The notes beneath the pieces are model-generated. The model was not told the origin of the DNA. It saw nothing but the letters and a program-made list of their open reading frames with translations, and searched no databases. Shown one piece after another: positions 7,150 through 15,365 of a DNA stretch of 64,000 nucleotides (positions within the stretch are counted from its first letter, which is position 1; each line of letters opens with the position of its first letter). The DNA is from Gordonia tangerina. GTDB lineage: Bacteria > Actinomycetota > Actinomycetes > Mycobacteriales > Mycobacteriaceae. The position numbers and the translations under genes are program-made. The stretch covers positions 61,351 to 125,350 of the forward strand of contig NZ_JAKGCU010000015.1 of assembly GCF_021556435.1 (NCBI RefSeq). The letters are read 5' to 3'.

Positions 7150-7437
7150 ATGGCAACTCATCATCTGCCCCATCACGAGAGCCACGGAAATCATCCGATG
7201 AGCGTTCTCGGATATCTGTTGGTGCTCGGCGGGTTCGCCAGCGCCGCCCTGTGGCTGGTCGCGATGGCCGGCGGCAACGTCGTCCCGGCGATCGTGTTCG
7301 GGTTGCTGATGATCGGCGCGTTTGCCGGCGCGACCGCCATCTTCATGACCCTGACGCACAGCCACCATCACAGCCCGGTGCTGCCCGACAACACCGAAGC
7401 CGAACTCGGTCGGTATCGCCAGCGTTATCGCGGGTGA
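7150..7437 (+). CDS. Small His-rich two-helix membrane protein, paralogue 3
   Basis: A 95-residue member of the local trio. The N terminus is rich in histidine (HHLPHHESHGNHP), two helices follow (about residues 18-40 and 45-70), then a second histidine cluster (THSHHHS) and the tail P-V-L-P-D-N-T-x2-E-x3-Y-x3-Y-R. GGAGG sits 4 nt before the ATG. The two histidine clusters would lie on the same side of the membrane, a plausible metal site (inference). The upstream CRP consensus site suggests control by cAMP or carbon state. I do not recognise a named family. Confidence 0.72.
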   Translation: MATHHLPHHESHGNHPMSVLGYLLVLGGFASAALWLVAMAGGNVVPAIVFGLLMIGAFAGATAIFMTLTHSHHHSPVLPDNTEAELGRYRQRYRG

Positions 7438-7474
7438 TACGGCGCCTCGCACGCCGCTGAGCTGAGCGGACCCC

Positions 7475-7525
7475 GCTCGGCTGCCGCGGGCGGACTCGGC
7501 TGCCGCGGGCCGACTCGGCTCGCGC
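7475..7525. repeat. Short imperfect tandem repeat
   Basis: Two copies of a roughly 19-bp unit beginning CTCGGCTGCCGCGGGC, followed by a decayed third copy, in the gap after paralogue 3. It is probably slippage-derived and no function is evident. Confidence 0.5.
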
Positions 7526-7572
7526 GGCTTGTCGACCACCCGCGGGTACCCAGCAGACCCTCGTCAACCCGA

Positions 7573-7605
7573 ACCGCCCGCGTGAACATGGCTCACGCGG
7601 GCGGT
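7573..7605. terminator. Bidirectional terminator hairpin
   Basis: A perfect 13-bp stem ACCGCCCGCGTGA/TCACGCGGGCGGT with a 7-nt loop lies between the convergent small membrane protein gene and the UPF0182 gene. It is very stable, with a short T-rich tail on the plus side. Confidence 0.75.
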
Positions 7606-7628
7606 CGGTTCTCACCAGTTGATGCTGA

Positions 7629-10616
7629 CTAGTTGGGCAGTGCCTCGTAGCGCTGGACGGCCTCGTTCAGCTGGTCGAGGGCTTCGCCGTAGGCGGTGAA
7701 GTTCCCCGCGCTCTGCGCCTGCTCCAAAGCGTCGAGAGCCTCGCTGATCGCCTGCAGCGCGGCGTCGCGCTCCGCGGTCGAACCGGTCGCGGGCGGGGTC
7801 ACCTGCTGTTGCTCGCCGGCCGGCGGCTGCTCGGTCTGCTCTGGCGCCTCCGGCTGCGGGGTGGTCTCCCCGGGAACCAGCGCGGCTCCCTGCGGGTTGA
7901 TCCCCACCTGCGAGAGCGCACCCGCCGTGGTGGGCGCGTAACCGACCCGATTCTCATACCGGGTGATCACCCGGAACAGGCGCGGATACGTACCCTCACC
8001 GCGTGCCTGCGCATACATCGGCACCACATAGAGGATTCCGCTGTTACCCACCGGCAGCGTCAACAGGTTGCCGAACATGACGTCGACGTTGCCCTGGAAG
8101 TTGCGTCGACTCTCGGCGACGCGATCATCCTGCTGCATCGGGTTGAACGCCTGGCGCGGACCATCACGCTGGATGTTGGTCGGAATGGTCTTGACCGTGA
8201 TCTGACCGTAGTCGGTGGGATCCGACGACACCGTCATGTAGGCACCCAGGATCGGGCGGTTCAGACGGGTCAGCACCGACGTCAGCTGGAAGGACGGCTG
8301 ACCGTTCTCCGGCGAGGACGCCACGAAGAAGTACGGCGGCTGATCGAGGCCCTGCGCGTCGGCGTCCTCGTTCGTCGGGTCCGACGGCACCGACCAGAAG
8401 TCGCTGCCCTCGAAGAACTGCTGCGGGTTGGTGACGTGGTACTTCGTCAGCAACGAACGCTGGATCTTGAACAGATCCTCCGGATAGCGGACGTGATCGG
8501 CCAGCGATTCCTGCTGATCGAACTCCGCGCGCGATTTCACGGTCCCGGGGAAGATGTTCATCCACGTCCGCAACACGGGGTCCTGGTCGTCGAACTGATA
8601 GAGCGTGACCTCGCCGGTGTAGGCATCAACGGTGGCCTTCACCGAGTTTCGGACGTAGGAGACGCTGCGATTGACCTGGGTGCGTCCGGTCTGGCCCTGG
8701 TTCAGTTCCTGCGCGTCGGTCGTGGCCGCCTGCAGGGAGGTGCGCTGCGCGTACGGGTAGTTGTCCAGCGTCGTGTAGCCGTCCACGATCCACTTGATCG
8801 ACCCGTCCGCCATCACGGCCGGGTAGGTCTTGGAGTCGACGGTCAACCACGGCGCGACCTTCTTGACACGGTCGCGCGGGTCTCGGTCGTAGAGCAGTTT
8901 CGAGTTCTCGTTGATCTCACCGGAGAGCAGGAAGTTGCGCTCGGCGAACCGGATCGAATAGAGCAACCGGTTGAAGTAGTTGCCCAGCGACACACCGGCA
9001 TCGCCCTGGTAGGTGTACGTCGAGTCCTGCGTGTCGTACTCGCGGGACTGGTCGCTGTTGGAACCGACGATCGCGTAGTCGGGGTCGACCTGCGAGATCA
9101 GCTCGCCGAAGTAGATACGTGGCTGCGTGACCTTGATCGGCGCCTCGTTCTGATATTCCTCGGTCTGGTAATTCGACAGATCGCTGACGAAGAACACCGG
9201 AGAACCGCCACCCTCGACGTCGTCGGAGGCCGGTTGATTGACCCGGTTGGCCGGCGCCGCGACGAAGCCGTTGCCATGGGTGTAGACGAGGTGCTTGTTG
9301 AGCCAGTTCGTCTGGTTGCCGACCAGTCGCGCAGGATCGATCTCGCGGACCGCGACCACGAAATCGCGCATCTCGCCGTCGATGTCGTAGCGATCCAATG
9401 CCAACTGTGTCGGGAACCCGTAGAAGTTCTGTCGCTGCTGCAACTGCGTGAACGCAGGCGAGACGATGTTCGGGTCCAGGATGCGGATGTTGGACAACGT
9501 CGGCGTGTCCGCGTCCACCGACGGCTGGTTGACCGGTTCGGCCGTCCAGTTGGGTTGGGTGGTCACCTGTTCCGGACCTATCCCATAGGCCTGTTCGGTG
9601 GCGGTGATGTTTCGCGATATGTACTCGGACTCTTTCTGTGCCGCGTTCGGCTTGACCGAGAACTGCTCCATCGCCAGCGGCCAACCCACGCCGATCACCA
9701 ACGCGGACAGCAGCATCAACGCGGTCGCCAGCGCCGGTACCCGCAGATCCCGCAGCACGATGCCGGCAAAGAACGCGACCGCGCAGATGATGGCGATGGC
9801 CATCAGGATCAGCTTCGACGGCAGCACCGCATTGATGTCGGTGTAGCTGGCGCCGGTGAAGATGTCCTGCTTGCGCTGACTCGAGAGCAACGAGTAACGG
9901 TCCAGCCAGTAGGCGGCCGCTTTGAGCAGCAGGAAGGTTCCGGCGAGCGCGGCCAGCTGGATACGGGACGCGTTGGAGAACGACGGTCCGTTGCCGTTGG
10001 CGCCACCGCCGGTCAGCCGGATGCCCCCGAACAGGTAGTGCGTCAGCAGGTTCGCGAGGAAGGCGATCACCACGATGACGAACAGCAGGTTCAGCACCAG
10101 CCTGATGAAAGGCAGGTCGAAGGCGTAGAAACTCACATCGATGCCGAACTGCGGGTCGGTGACGCCGAACTGCTCACCATGCAAGAAGGTCTGCACCGTG
10201 GCCCACGACCCCTGCGTTACCAGCCCGGCCAGGATGCCGATGATCACGGCCGGAACGATGGCGAACCACCGGGTACGGCCCATCACTGTGCTGCGGTAGC
10301 GCGCGAGCGGATCATTGGGTCCCGAGGCCGGCACGAACACCGGACGCGAACGGTACGCCATCGCGATGGCGCCGAAGATCAGCAGCCCGACCACCAGCGT
10401 GGTCACCAGGAACAGGATCACGCGGGTCCACATGACCGTCGAGAACACCCGCGTGTATCCGACGTCGGACATCCACAACCAGTCGGTGATCAACCCGACC
10501 AGACGGGGCCCCACCAGCAACAGCACCAGGATGCCGACGCCGATCCCGATGGCGATCTTGCTTCTGCGCGACAGTGTCGGCATACCAGCCGGCCCGCGAA
10601 CGCCCACCTGACCCAC
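7629..10616 (-). CDS. UPF0182 family large integral membrane protein
   Basis: A 995-residue protein of the UPF0182/COG1615 family, orthologous to M. tuberculosis Rv3193c. About seven transmembrane helices fill residues 18-330 (for example IAIGIGVGILVLLLVGP and LVLNLLFVIVVIAFLANLL). A large extracellular domain follows, ending in a Pro/Gln/Glu-rich linker and a short helical tail (QAISEALDALEQAQ). The start is a GTG that gives an N terminus ending in LSRRSK before the first helix, as in homologues; the ribosome binding site (TTTGGAGA) is close to it. The function of the family is not established. The gene has its own 246-bp divergent upstream region. Confidence 0.92.
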   Translation of the reverse strand: MGQVGVRGPAGMPTLSRRSKIAIGIGVGILVLLLVGPRLVGLITDWLWMSDVGYTRVFSTVMWTRVILFLVTTLVVGLLIFGAIAMAYRSRPVFVPASGPNDPLARYRSTVMGRTRWFAIVPAVIIGILAGLVTQGSWATVQTFLHGEQFGVTDPQFGIDVSFYAFDLPFIRLVLNLLFVIVVIAFLANLLTHYLFGGIRLTGGGANGNGPSFSNASRIQLAALAGTFLLLKAAAYWLDRYSLLSSQRKQDIFTGASYTDINAVLPSKLILMAIAIICAVAFFAGIVLRDLRVPALATALMLLSALVIGVGWPLAMEQFSVKPNAAQKESEYISRNITATEQAYGIGPEQVTTQPNWTAEPVNQPSVDADTPTLSNIRILDPNIVSPAFTQLQQRQNFYGFPTQLALDRYDIDGEMRDFVVAVREIDPARLVGNQTNWLNKHLVYTHGNGFVAAPANRVNQPASDDVEGGGSPVFFVSDLSNYQTEEYQNEAPIKVTQPRIYFGELISQVDPDYAIVGSNSDQSREYDTQDSTYTYQGDAGVSLGNYFNRLLYSIRFAERNFLLSGEINENSKLLYDRDPRDRVKKVAPWLTVDSKTYPAVMADGSIKWIVDGYTTLDNYPYAQRTSLQAATTDAQELNQGQTGRTQVNRSVSYVRNSVKATVDAYTGEVTLYQFDDQDPVLRTWMNIFPGTVKSRAEFDQQESLADHVRYPEDLFKIQRSLLTKYHVTNPQQFFEGSDFWSVPSDPTNEDADAQGLDQPPYFFVASSPENGQPSFQLTSVLTRLNRPILGAYMTVSSDPTDYGQITVKTIPTNIQRDGPRQAFNPMQQDDRVAESRRNFQGNVDVMFGNLLTLPVGNSGILYVVPMYAQARGEGTYPRLFRVITRYENRVGYAPTTAGALSQVGINPQGAALVPGETTPQPEAPEQTEQPPAGEQQQVTPPATGSTAERDAALQAISEALDALEQAQSAGNFTAYGEALDQLNEAVQRYEALPN

Positions 10617-10862
10617 TCTCCAAAGTTCTCATTCCGGACATCGGCCCGACCGGCGTGGACGCCCGCCTGACTCGTGCACCCAACTGTACTGGTCGGCTCC
10701 GGACAACGATCGACTGCGCCACACGGGCGCCGAGTACCGCTTCGCTCCGCGCCATATCGAGATGGCCGTCACGTGCTGCCGGATGTGCACGACACCCCGG
10801 CAACGATCGACCGACGCGGTGAGTTCCGCGTCACACCGACGCGAAACGGCAAGATGGGGGCC

Positions 10863-11492
10863 GTGACCGACGATTCAGGCCCCGCCAGCGACCCCGCCAC
10901 GCTGTCCGTCGACGATCTCGGTGCCGCCCTGCGCGACATCGTCGAGTTCGTCGACCCGGCGGGATGGGGACAGCCACCGATGCTGTTCGCCCTGGTACCG
11001 ACCGCGATCCTGGCGGCCTCACAGCCGGGCTTGATCGCCCCCGACGACGACTCCGTCCTGAGTCCGATCGCACAGGAACCCTTCCCCCGCGACACAACCG
11101 CCGACGTTGCGGCGGTGGCCTCCCGAGCAGACGAGGCGACATCCGGGGACACCGACCGCTCAAAGACCGACCTGACGGCCGATATCGAACGAGCACTGGC
11201 CACCACGAGTTGGCCTGCCGCGGTCGCCGGAGCGGCGTTGATCCAGGAGATCGTCGTCCTGCCGCCCGAGGCCGAGGGCACCGACACCCTCTCGGGAGCA
11301 GCCGCGCACCCCGAACGCCGGGTGGCGCGCCTCATCGTCGGCGCGCTGCGCTCTGGGACCACCCTGGGTCTGCTGCATCTACGTCCGGACCCCGCTGCCG
11401 ACGTCACCGATGGCGACATCGAACTGCTCACCCGCCACGACCTCGCCGCCGACCTGCGGACCGCGCTCGCGCACACCTTCGACGAGAGCTGA
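10863..11492 (+). CDS. PPA1309 family protein (unknown function)
   Basis: A 209-residue acidic protein with the pattern of the actinobacterial PPA1309 family: the N-terminal segment DLGAALRDIVEFVDPAGWGQPPMLFALVPT and the conserved middle SWPAAVAGAALIQEIVVLPPEAE, then RVARLIVGALRSGTTLGLLHLRP. It is cytosolic, with no known function. GTG 10863 is chosen because GATGGGGG lies just upstream; ATG 10854 in the same frame is the alternative. It is divergent from the UPF0182 gene and convergent with the PDZ protease, as in mycobacteria. The family's tryptophan-containing N-terminal block is intact. Confidence 0.8.
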   Translation: MTDDSGPASDPATLSVDDLGAALRDIVEFVDPAGWGQPPMLFALVPTAILAASQPGLIAPDDDSVLSPIAQEPFPRDTTADVAAVASRADEATSGDTDRSKTDLTADIERALATTSWPAAVAGAALIQEIVVLPPEAEGTDTLSGAAAHPERRVARLIVGALRSGTTLGLLHLRPDPAADVTDGDIELLTRHDLAADLRTALAHTFDES

Positions 11493-11601
11493 TCGCCACT
11501 CCACTCCGTGCGGAGCCGGCGACGATTCGCATCAGACGTCGATTCGTATCAGTAGTCGGCGTCGACGGCGCCGACCCGTCAGATGGGGAACCCTGTCGAT
11601 C

Positions 11602-12651
11602 TCAGCAATGCGGCGCCGACCGGCCGGCACCGATCGCGTCCAACGCGTCGACCGCACCGTCCAGGTTCGCCACCTTCACCAGGGTGAGACCGTCGGGCGC
11701 ATCGGATACGGCTTCGGCACAGTTGCGTTCGGGAACCAGGAACACCGATGCACCGGCGTCGCGCGCCGCCCGGGTCTTGTGGGTGATTCCGCCGATCGGG
11801 CCCACCACCCCATCCTCGGTGATGGTGCCGGTGCCGGCGATGAAGTCGCCGTGGGTCAGCTCTCCCGGGCTCAGACGGTCGATCACAGCGAGCGTCAACA
11901 TCATCCCGGCCGACGGACCACCGATGTCGCCGACGTTGTAGGAGATCTTCAACGCCGGGTCGGCATTGACCACCTCCGGGGTGACACCGAGGTAGCCGAC
12001 CTCCGGGTCGTCGGGCCGAGCGGCCAAGGTGACCGTCACCGACTGCCGCTGTCCGCCCCGATCGATGGCGATGGGCACCGAGTCGCCGGGTGCGCGGGAC
12101 ATCACCGCCTCCTGCATCTGCGCGGTCGTCGACACCGCCTGCCCGTCGACGGCCAGGACCTGATCACCCACCTCGAGTTCGGCGGCTGCCGGACCGCCGT
12201 CGGCGACTGAGGTGAGCACCAGCTTGGTCGGGCGATCCAGGTAGCGCAGTGCCGCCGCGGTCGCACTGTCCTCGGACCCGGTCATCTCCTGCTGGTTCTG
12301 CTCGCGCACCTCGTCGGGACTCTGGTCCGGTGGGAACAGCCGGTCGCGCGGCTCGAGGCTGTAGGTGCCCGACATCCACATACCCAACGCCTGGAACAAC
12401 GACATCCCGTCGGTCACCGAGACCGTGGTCAGGTTGAGGTTTCCGGTGGTCGGGTCGGTGGGCACACCGGTGATGTCGACGACCGGTTTGTCGTCAAGCT
12501 CGCCCAGGGTGTTGACGGTGGGACCCGGCCCCAGCGCGACGAACGGGACCTGCACGGATGTACCGATGAACAGCAACGCCACGAACACCACCGCCGTCAC
12601 GGCGACCGTCGCGAGCCGGCGGTGACCGGGCTGAAGACTCATTCCGCTCAC
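11602..12651 (-). CDS. YlbL/Rv3194c-type PDZ-domain Lon-like (S16) membrane protease
   Basis: A 349-residue protein: an N-terminal membrane anchor (residues 11-32), a PDZ domain (about 140-210) and a Lon-type S16 peptidase domain (about 225-340). The catalytic dyad is visible as Ser247 in GGPSAGMM and Lys292 in GGITHKTRAA, so it should be active. The protease faces the outside of the membrane. YlbL proteins are implicated in cell-division checkpoint turnover in Bacillus. The GTG start at 12651 follows GGGAGG at 9 nt. It is divergent from the DUF2342 gene; the 117-bp gap must hold both promoters. Confidence 0.9.
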   Translation of the reverse strand: MSGMSLQPGHRRLATVAVTAVVFVALLFIGTSVQVPFVALGPGPTVNTLGELDDKPVVDITGVPTDPTTGNLNLTTVSVTDGMSLFQALGMWMSGTYSLEPRDRLFPPDQSPDEVREQNQQEMTGSEDSATAAALRYLDRPTKLVLTSVADGGPAAAELEVGDQVLAVDGQAVSTTAQMQEAVMSRAPGDSVPIAIDRGGQRQSVTVTLAARPDDPEVGYLGVTPEVVNADPALKISYNVGDIGGPSAGMMLTLAVIDRLSPGELTHGDFIAGTGTITEDGVVGPIGGITHKTRAARDAGASVFLVPERNCAEAVSDAPDGLTLVKVANLDGAVDALDAIGAGRSAPHC

Positions 12652-12768
12652 AGTAGTTGACCTCCCCGACGGCGATCGGGGCCGCCGGTCCGGCCTCGGC
12701 GTGGCACCGTGAGCCGCCTACGCTCAAGGCGAACGCCTCCCCGGACTGCGGACGGTACCGTGGAGACC

Positions 12769-14286
12769 ATGAATGATCTGCCCTTCGGCTTCTCCCCATC
12801 CGGTGATGGAGATGATGAGCGCCGCGCCGAGAACGAGCGCCGTAAGGATCAGTCCGGGTCCGGTGAATCCTCCGGCGGCACCCAGAACCCCTTCGGATTC
12901 GCCCTCGGCGGTGAGGGTTTCGATCCCAGTTCGTTCGATCCAGCTCAATTGGGCCAGATGTTCTCCCAATTGGGCAGCATGTTCAGCGGCATGGGCGCCG
13001 GGATGACTCCCGGCTCCGGCGGTGGCGGCCCGGTGAACTACCAGGTCGCATCGAATCTGGCGCGCCAACAGATCGGCAACTTCACGCCGGTGCTGGACAA
13101 GGAGACCAACGCTGTCACCGACGCGGTCCGCCTGGCCGAGGTCTGGCTCGATGATGTCACCACCTTCCCCAGCGGGGTGCGTCAGTCGGTGGCGTGGACG
13201 CCGGTGACGTGGCTCGAAGAGTCGATGCCCACCTGGAAACGGCTGTGCGATCCCGTTGCCGAGCAGTTGTCGCGGACCTGGGAGCAGAATCTTCCGGCCG
13301 AGGCCGCCCAGTTCGCCGGACCGATGATGGGCATGCTCACCCAGATGAGCGGCATGGCCTTCGGCACCCAGCTCGGTCAGGGACTGGGCCAGCTCGCGAA
13401 GGAGGTGCTGACCTCGACCGACGTCGGGTTGCCCCTGGCGCCGGAGGGTGTGGCGGTCCTGTTGCCCGAGGCGATCGCGAAATTCGCCGAAGGCCTCGAG
13501 CAGCCGGCCCAGGAGATCGTCGTCTTCCTCGCCGCCCGGGAAGCCGCGCATGTCCGGCTGTTCAGCCATGTCCCGTGGCTGCGCCAACGGCTGCTGTCCA
13601 CGGTCGAGGAGTACGCCCGTGGGATCAGCATCGATTTCAGCGGCATCGCCGACATGACCTCGGGTGTCGATCCCCAGGAGCTGCTGTCGAACCCGGCCAA
13701 ACTCGAGGAACTGATCGGGTCGTCGGCATCCTTCGAGCCGACCACCACCCCGGAGCAGCAGGCGGCCCTCGCGCGCCTCGAGACGCTCCTCGCCCTCATC
13801 GAGGGGTGGGTGGAGCAGGTGGTGTCGACCGCACTGGCCGACCGCATCCCGAGCGTCGGCGCGCTGACGGAGACGATGCGCCGCCGACGCGCCTCCGGTG
13901 GCCCCGCCGAACAGACCTTCGCCACCCTGGTCGGCCTGGAGCTGCGGCCGCGGAAGGTACGCGAGGCATCGGCCCTGTGGCGACAGCTGCTCGAGGCCGG
14001 TGACATCGCCACCCGTGATGGGGTGTGGGCGCACCCCGATCTGATGCCCGACGCCGAGGATCTCGACAATCCCGCCGCCTTCATCGACGGTGTCATCGGC
14101 GGCGGCGTGAGCTCGTTCGACGATCCGATCGCCCAGCTCGAGGCCACCCTTGCGCAGGAACGCGCCGAGAAATCCGCCGACGGGGCCGACGGTCGCGAGC
14201 CCTCTGACGACTCCGGCGCGGGAGACAACCCAGCCGGCAACGACACGGACCATGAGGACGGCGGCCGCGACGGTAATTCTGCATAA
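12769..14286 (+). CDS. DUF2342 / TIGR03624 zinc-dependent metalloprotease-like protein
   Basis: A 505-residue protein of the DUF2342 family (Rv3195 type), often annotated zinc-dependent metalloprotease. A disordered Gly/Ser-rich N terminus (1-85) is followed by a helical domain. The place where family annotation expects HExxH reads REAAHVRLFSHV, so the first histidine is replaced by arginine and only an E-x2-H remains; catalytic activity should not be assumed. A Met/Gly-rich stretch FAGPMMGMLTQMSGMAFG precedes it. The last 40 residues are acidic and disordered. GGAG is 3 nt before the ATG. It leads a probable operon with the E1-like protein and the ABC1 kinase. Confidence 0.85.
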   Translation: MNDLPFGFSPSGDGDDERRAENERRKDQSGSGESSGGTQNPFGFALGGEGFDPSSFDPAQLGQMFSQLGSMFSGMGAGMTPGSGGGGPVNYQVASNLARQQIGNFTPVLDKETNAVTDAVRLAEVWLDDVTTFPSGVRQSVAWTPVTWLEESMPTWKRLCDPVAEQLSRTWEQNLPAEAAQFAGPMMGMLTQMSGMAFGTQLGQGLGQLAKEVLTSTDVGLPLAPEGVAVLLPEAIAKFAEGLEQPAQEIVVFLAAREAAHVRLFSHVPWLRQRLLSTVEEYARGISIDFSGIADMTSGVDPQELLSNPAKLEELIGSSASFEPTTTPEQQAALARLETLLALIEGWVEQVVSTALADRIPSVGALTETMRRRRASGGPAEQTFATLVGLELRPRKVREASALWRQLLEAGDIATRDGVWAHPDLMPDAEDLDNPAAFIDGVIGGGVSSFDDPIAQLEATLAQERAEKSADGADGREPSDDSGAGDNPAGNDTDHEDGGRDGNSA

Positions 14287-14354
14287 CCTCCTCGGCCCCC
14301 TGCGCCTGTGGACAACTCCGGGGCATCCGGACCCAGAGGTGGCACAGTGACGCC

Positions 14355-15299
14355 ATGTCCGATCGAGGTGTCCGATGTGTGGTTCCGGCAGGTGAGGGTG
14401 CGGAGGAGCCGGATGCACCGGCCAACGTCGCAACTCTGAGTCTGCCGCTGTTGCGTCCGGGCACACCGGTGCTGGTGCGGCCCGGAAACCGTGTCCATGT
14501 GGGCAGCGACCCACACGGGAGCCTCGTGATCGACGTGCCCTCGCCGGTGCGGGCCGCCGATGTCGCGGTGTTGCTCCGAGGATTCGCGGTGGTCACACCG
14601 GTAGCCGAGACACAACGCAGGGCACGCGCGATCGGGTTGACCGTCACCGACCTCACCGACATCGTCTCGCACCTGACCGCGGCGGGCCTCGCGACCATCC
14701 CGGCCTCGGGTCCGGCGGCCACGAGCTTGCGCATTGCGCTTCACGGTGAGGGCCCGCTGGCCGATCTGCTGATCACCTCGCTCACCGAGTCGGGTCTGGC
14801 GCCGCGCAGATCGGCGCGGCGGCCGCCGGTGGTCGCCGTCGACGGCTGGACCGCGAACCTCGTGGTGCTCACCGACTACCTCGTGCATGATCCGGAGGTC
14901 GTCAACGCGCTGATCGACGCGCGGATCGCGCATCTGCCGGTACGTGTACGCGACGGGGTGGGTGTGGTGGGTCCGTTGGTGTTGCCGGGCCTGTCGAGTT
15001 GTCTGCGTTGCGCCGATCGCCACCGGGCAGACCTCGAGCCGGACTGGCCGATGTTGGCGGCTCAGTTGGTCGCGCAGATCGGATTCGGTTCGGCCGGCAT
15101 CGTGCGCGGCACGGCCGCACTCGCCCAGTCACAGATCGAGCAACTCGGGACGGCGCTGTGGTCGGATCGCACTGATCGTGCACCCGAGTTGATCGACCGG
15201 GCGCTGGAGTTCCATCCGGCCCCGGCCCGCCTGGTTGCGACCAGATGGCCGCCACATCCCCTCTGTCTGTGCCGACCGGCGGCGGCACGGGCAGGGTGA
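14355..15299 (+). CDS. E1-like / cyclodehydratase-partner (ocin-ThiF-like) domain protein
   Basis: A 314-residue protein resembling the bacteriocin cyclodehydratase / TOMM leader-binding E1-like domain, and Rv3196 by position. The N-terminal half (about 20-110) is a small beta/winged-helix region; the C-terminal half has a Rossmann-like segment and the cysteine pattern LSSCLRCADRHR near residue 220 with a final PLCLCRP, consistent with a structural zinc site. No adenylating GxGxxG or catalytic cysteine typical of ThiF is evident, so it probably binds a partner peptide rather than activates it. No RiPP precursor is nearby. It sits 68 bp after DUF2342 and 66 bp before the ABC1 kinase. The role is unknown. 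Confidence 0.72.
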   Translation: MSDRGVRCVVPAGEGAEEPDAPANVATLSLPLLRPGTPVLVRPGNRVHVGSDPHGSLVIDVPSPVRAADVAVLLRGFAVVTPVAETQRRARAIGLTVTDLTDIVSHLTAAGLATIPASGPAATSLRIALHGEGPLADLLITSLTESGLAPRRSARRPPVVAVDGWTANLVVLTDYLVHDPEVVNALIDARIAHLPVRVRDGVGVVGPLVLPGLSSCLRCADRHRADLEPDWPMLAAQLVAQIGFGSAGIVRGTAALAQSQIEQLGTALWSDRTDRAPELIDRALEFHPAPARLVATRWPPHPLCLCRPAAARAG

Positions 15300-15365
15300 T
15301 GCCCACGTGTGGCGGGGACCGGGTGCAGCGTCTGGTCCTCTATCCTGTGGTGGGGAAAGGACGCT

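Noticed and set aside
7475..7525. Tandem repeats considered as a CRISPR start
   Set aside because: Units are imperfect, about 19 bp, contiguous and only two to three in number; there are no spacers or cas genes.
7809..10670. 953-residue plus-strand frame
   Set aside because: It is the antisense shadow of the UPF0182 gene; arginine-, valine- and histidine-rich with no domain, as expected for the opposite strand of high-GC coding DNA.
11556..11580. GTCGGC/GCCGAC hairpin in the PPA1309-YlbL convergent gap
   Set aside because: Only 6 bp with a 9-nt loop and no T-run; too weak to call a terminator.
12724..14514. 596-residue minus-strand frame opposite DUF2342
   Set aside because: Antisense shadow with repetitive Gly/Arg/Asp composition and no ribosome binding site.
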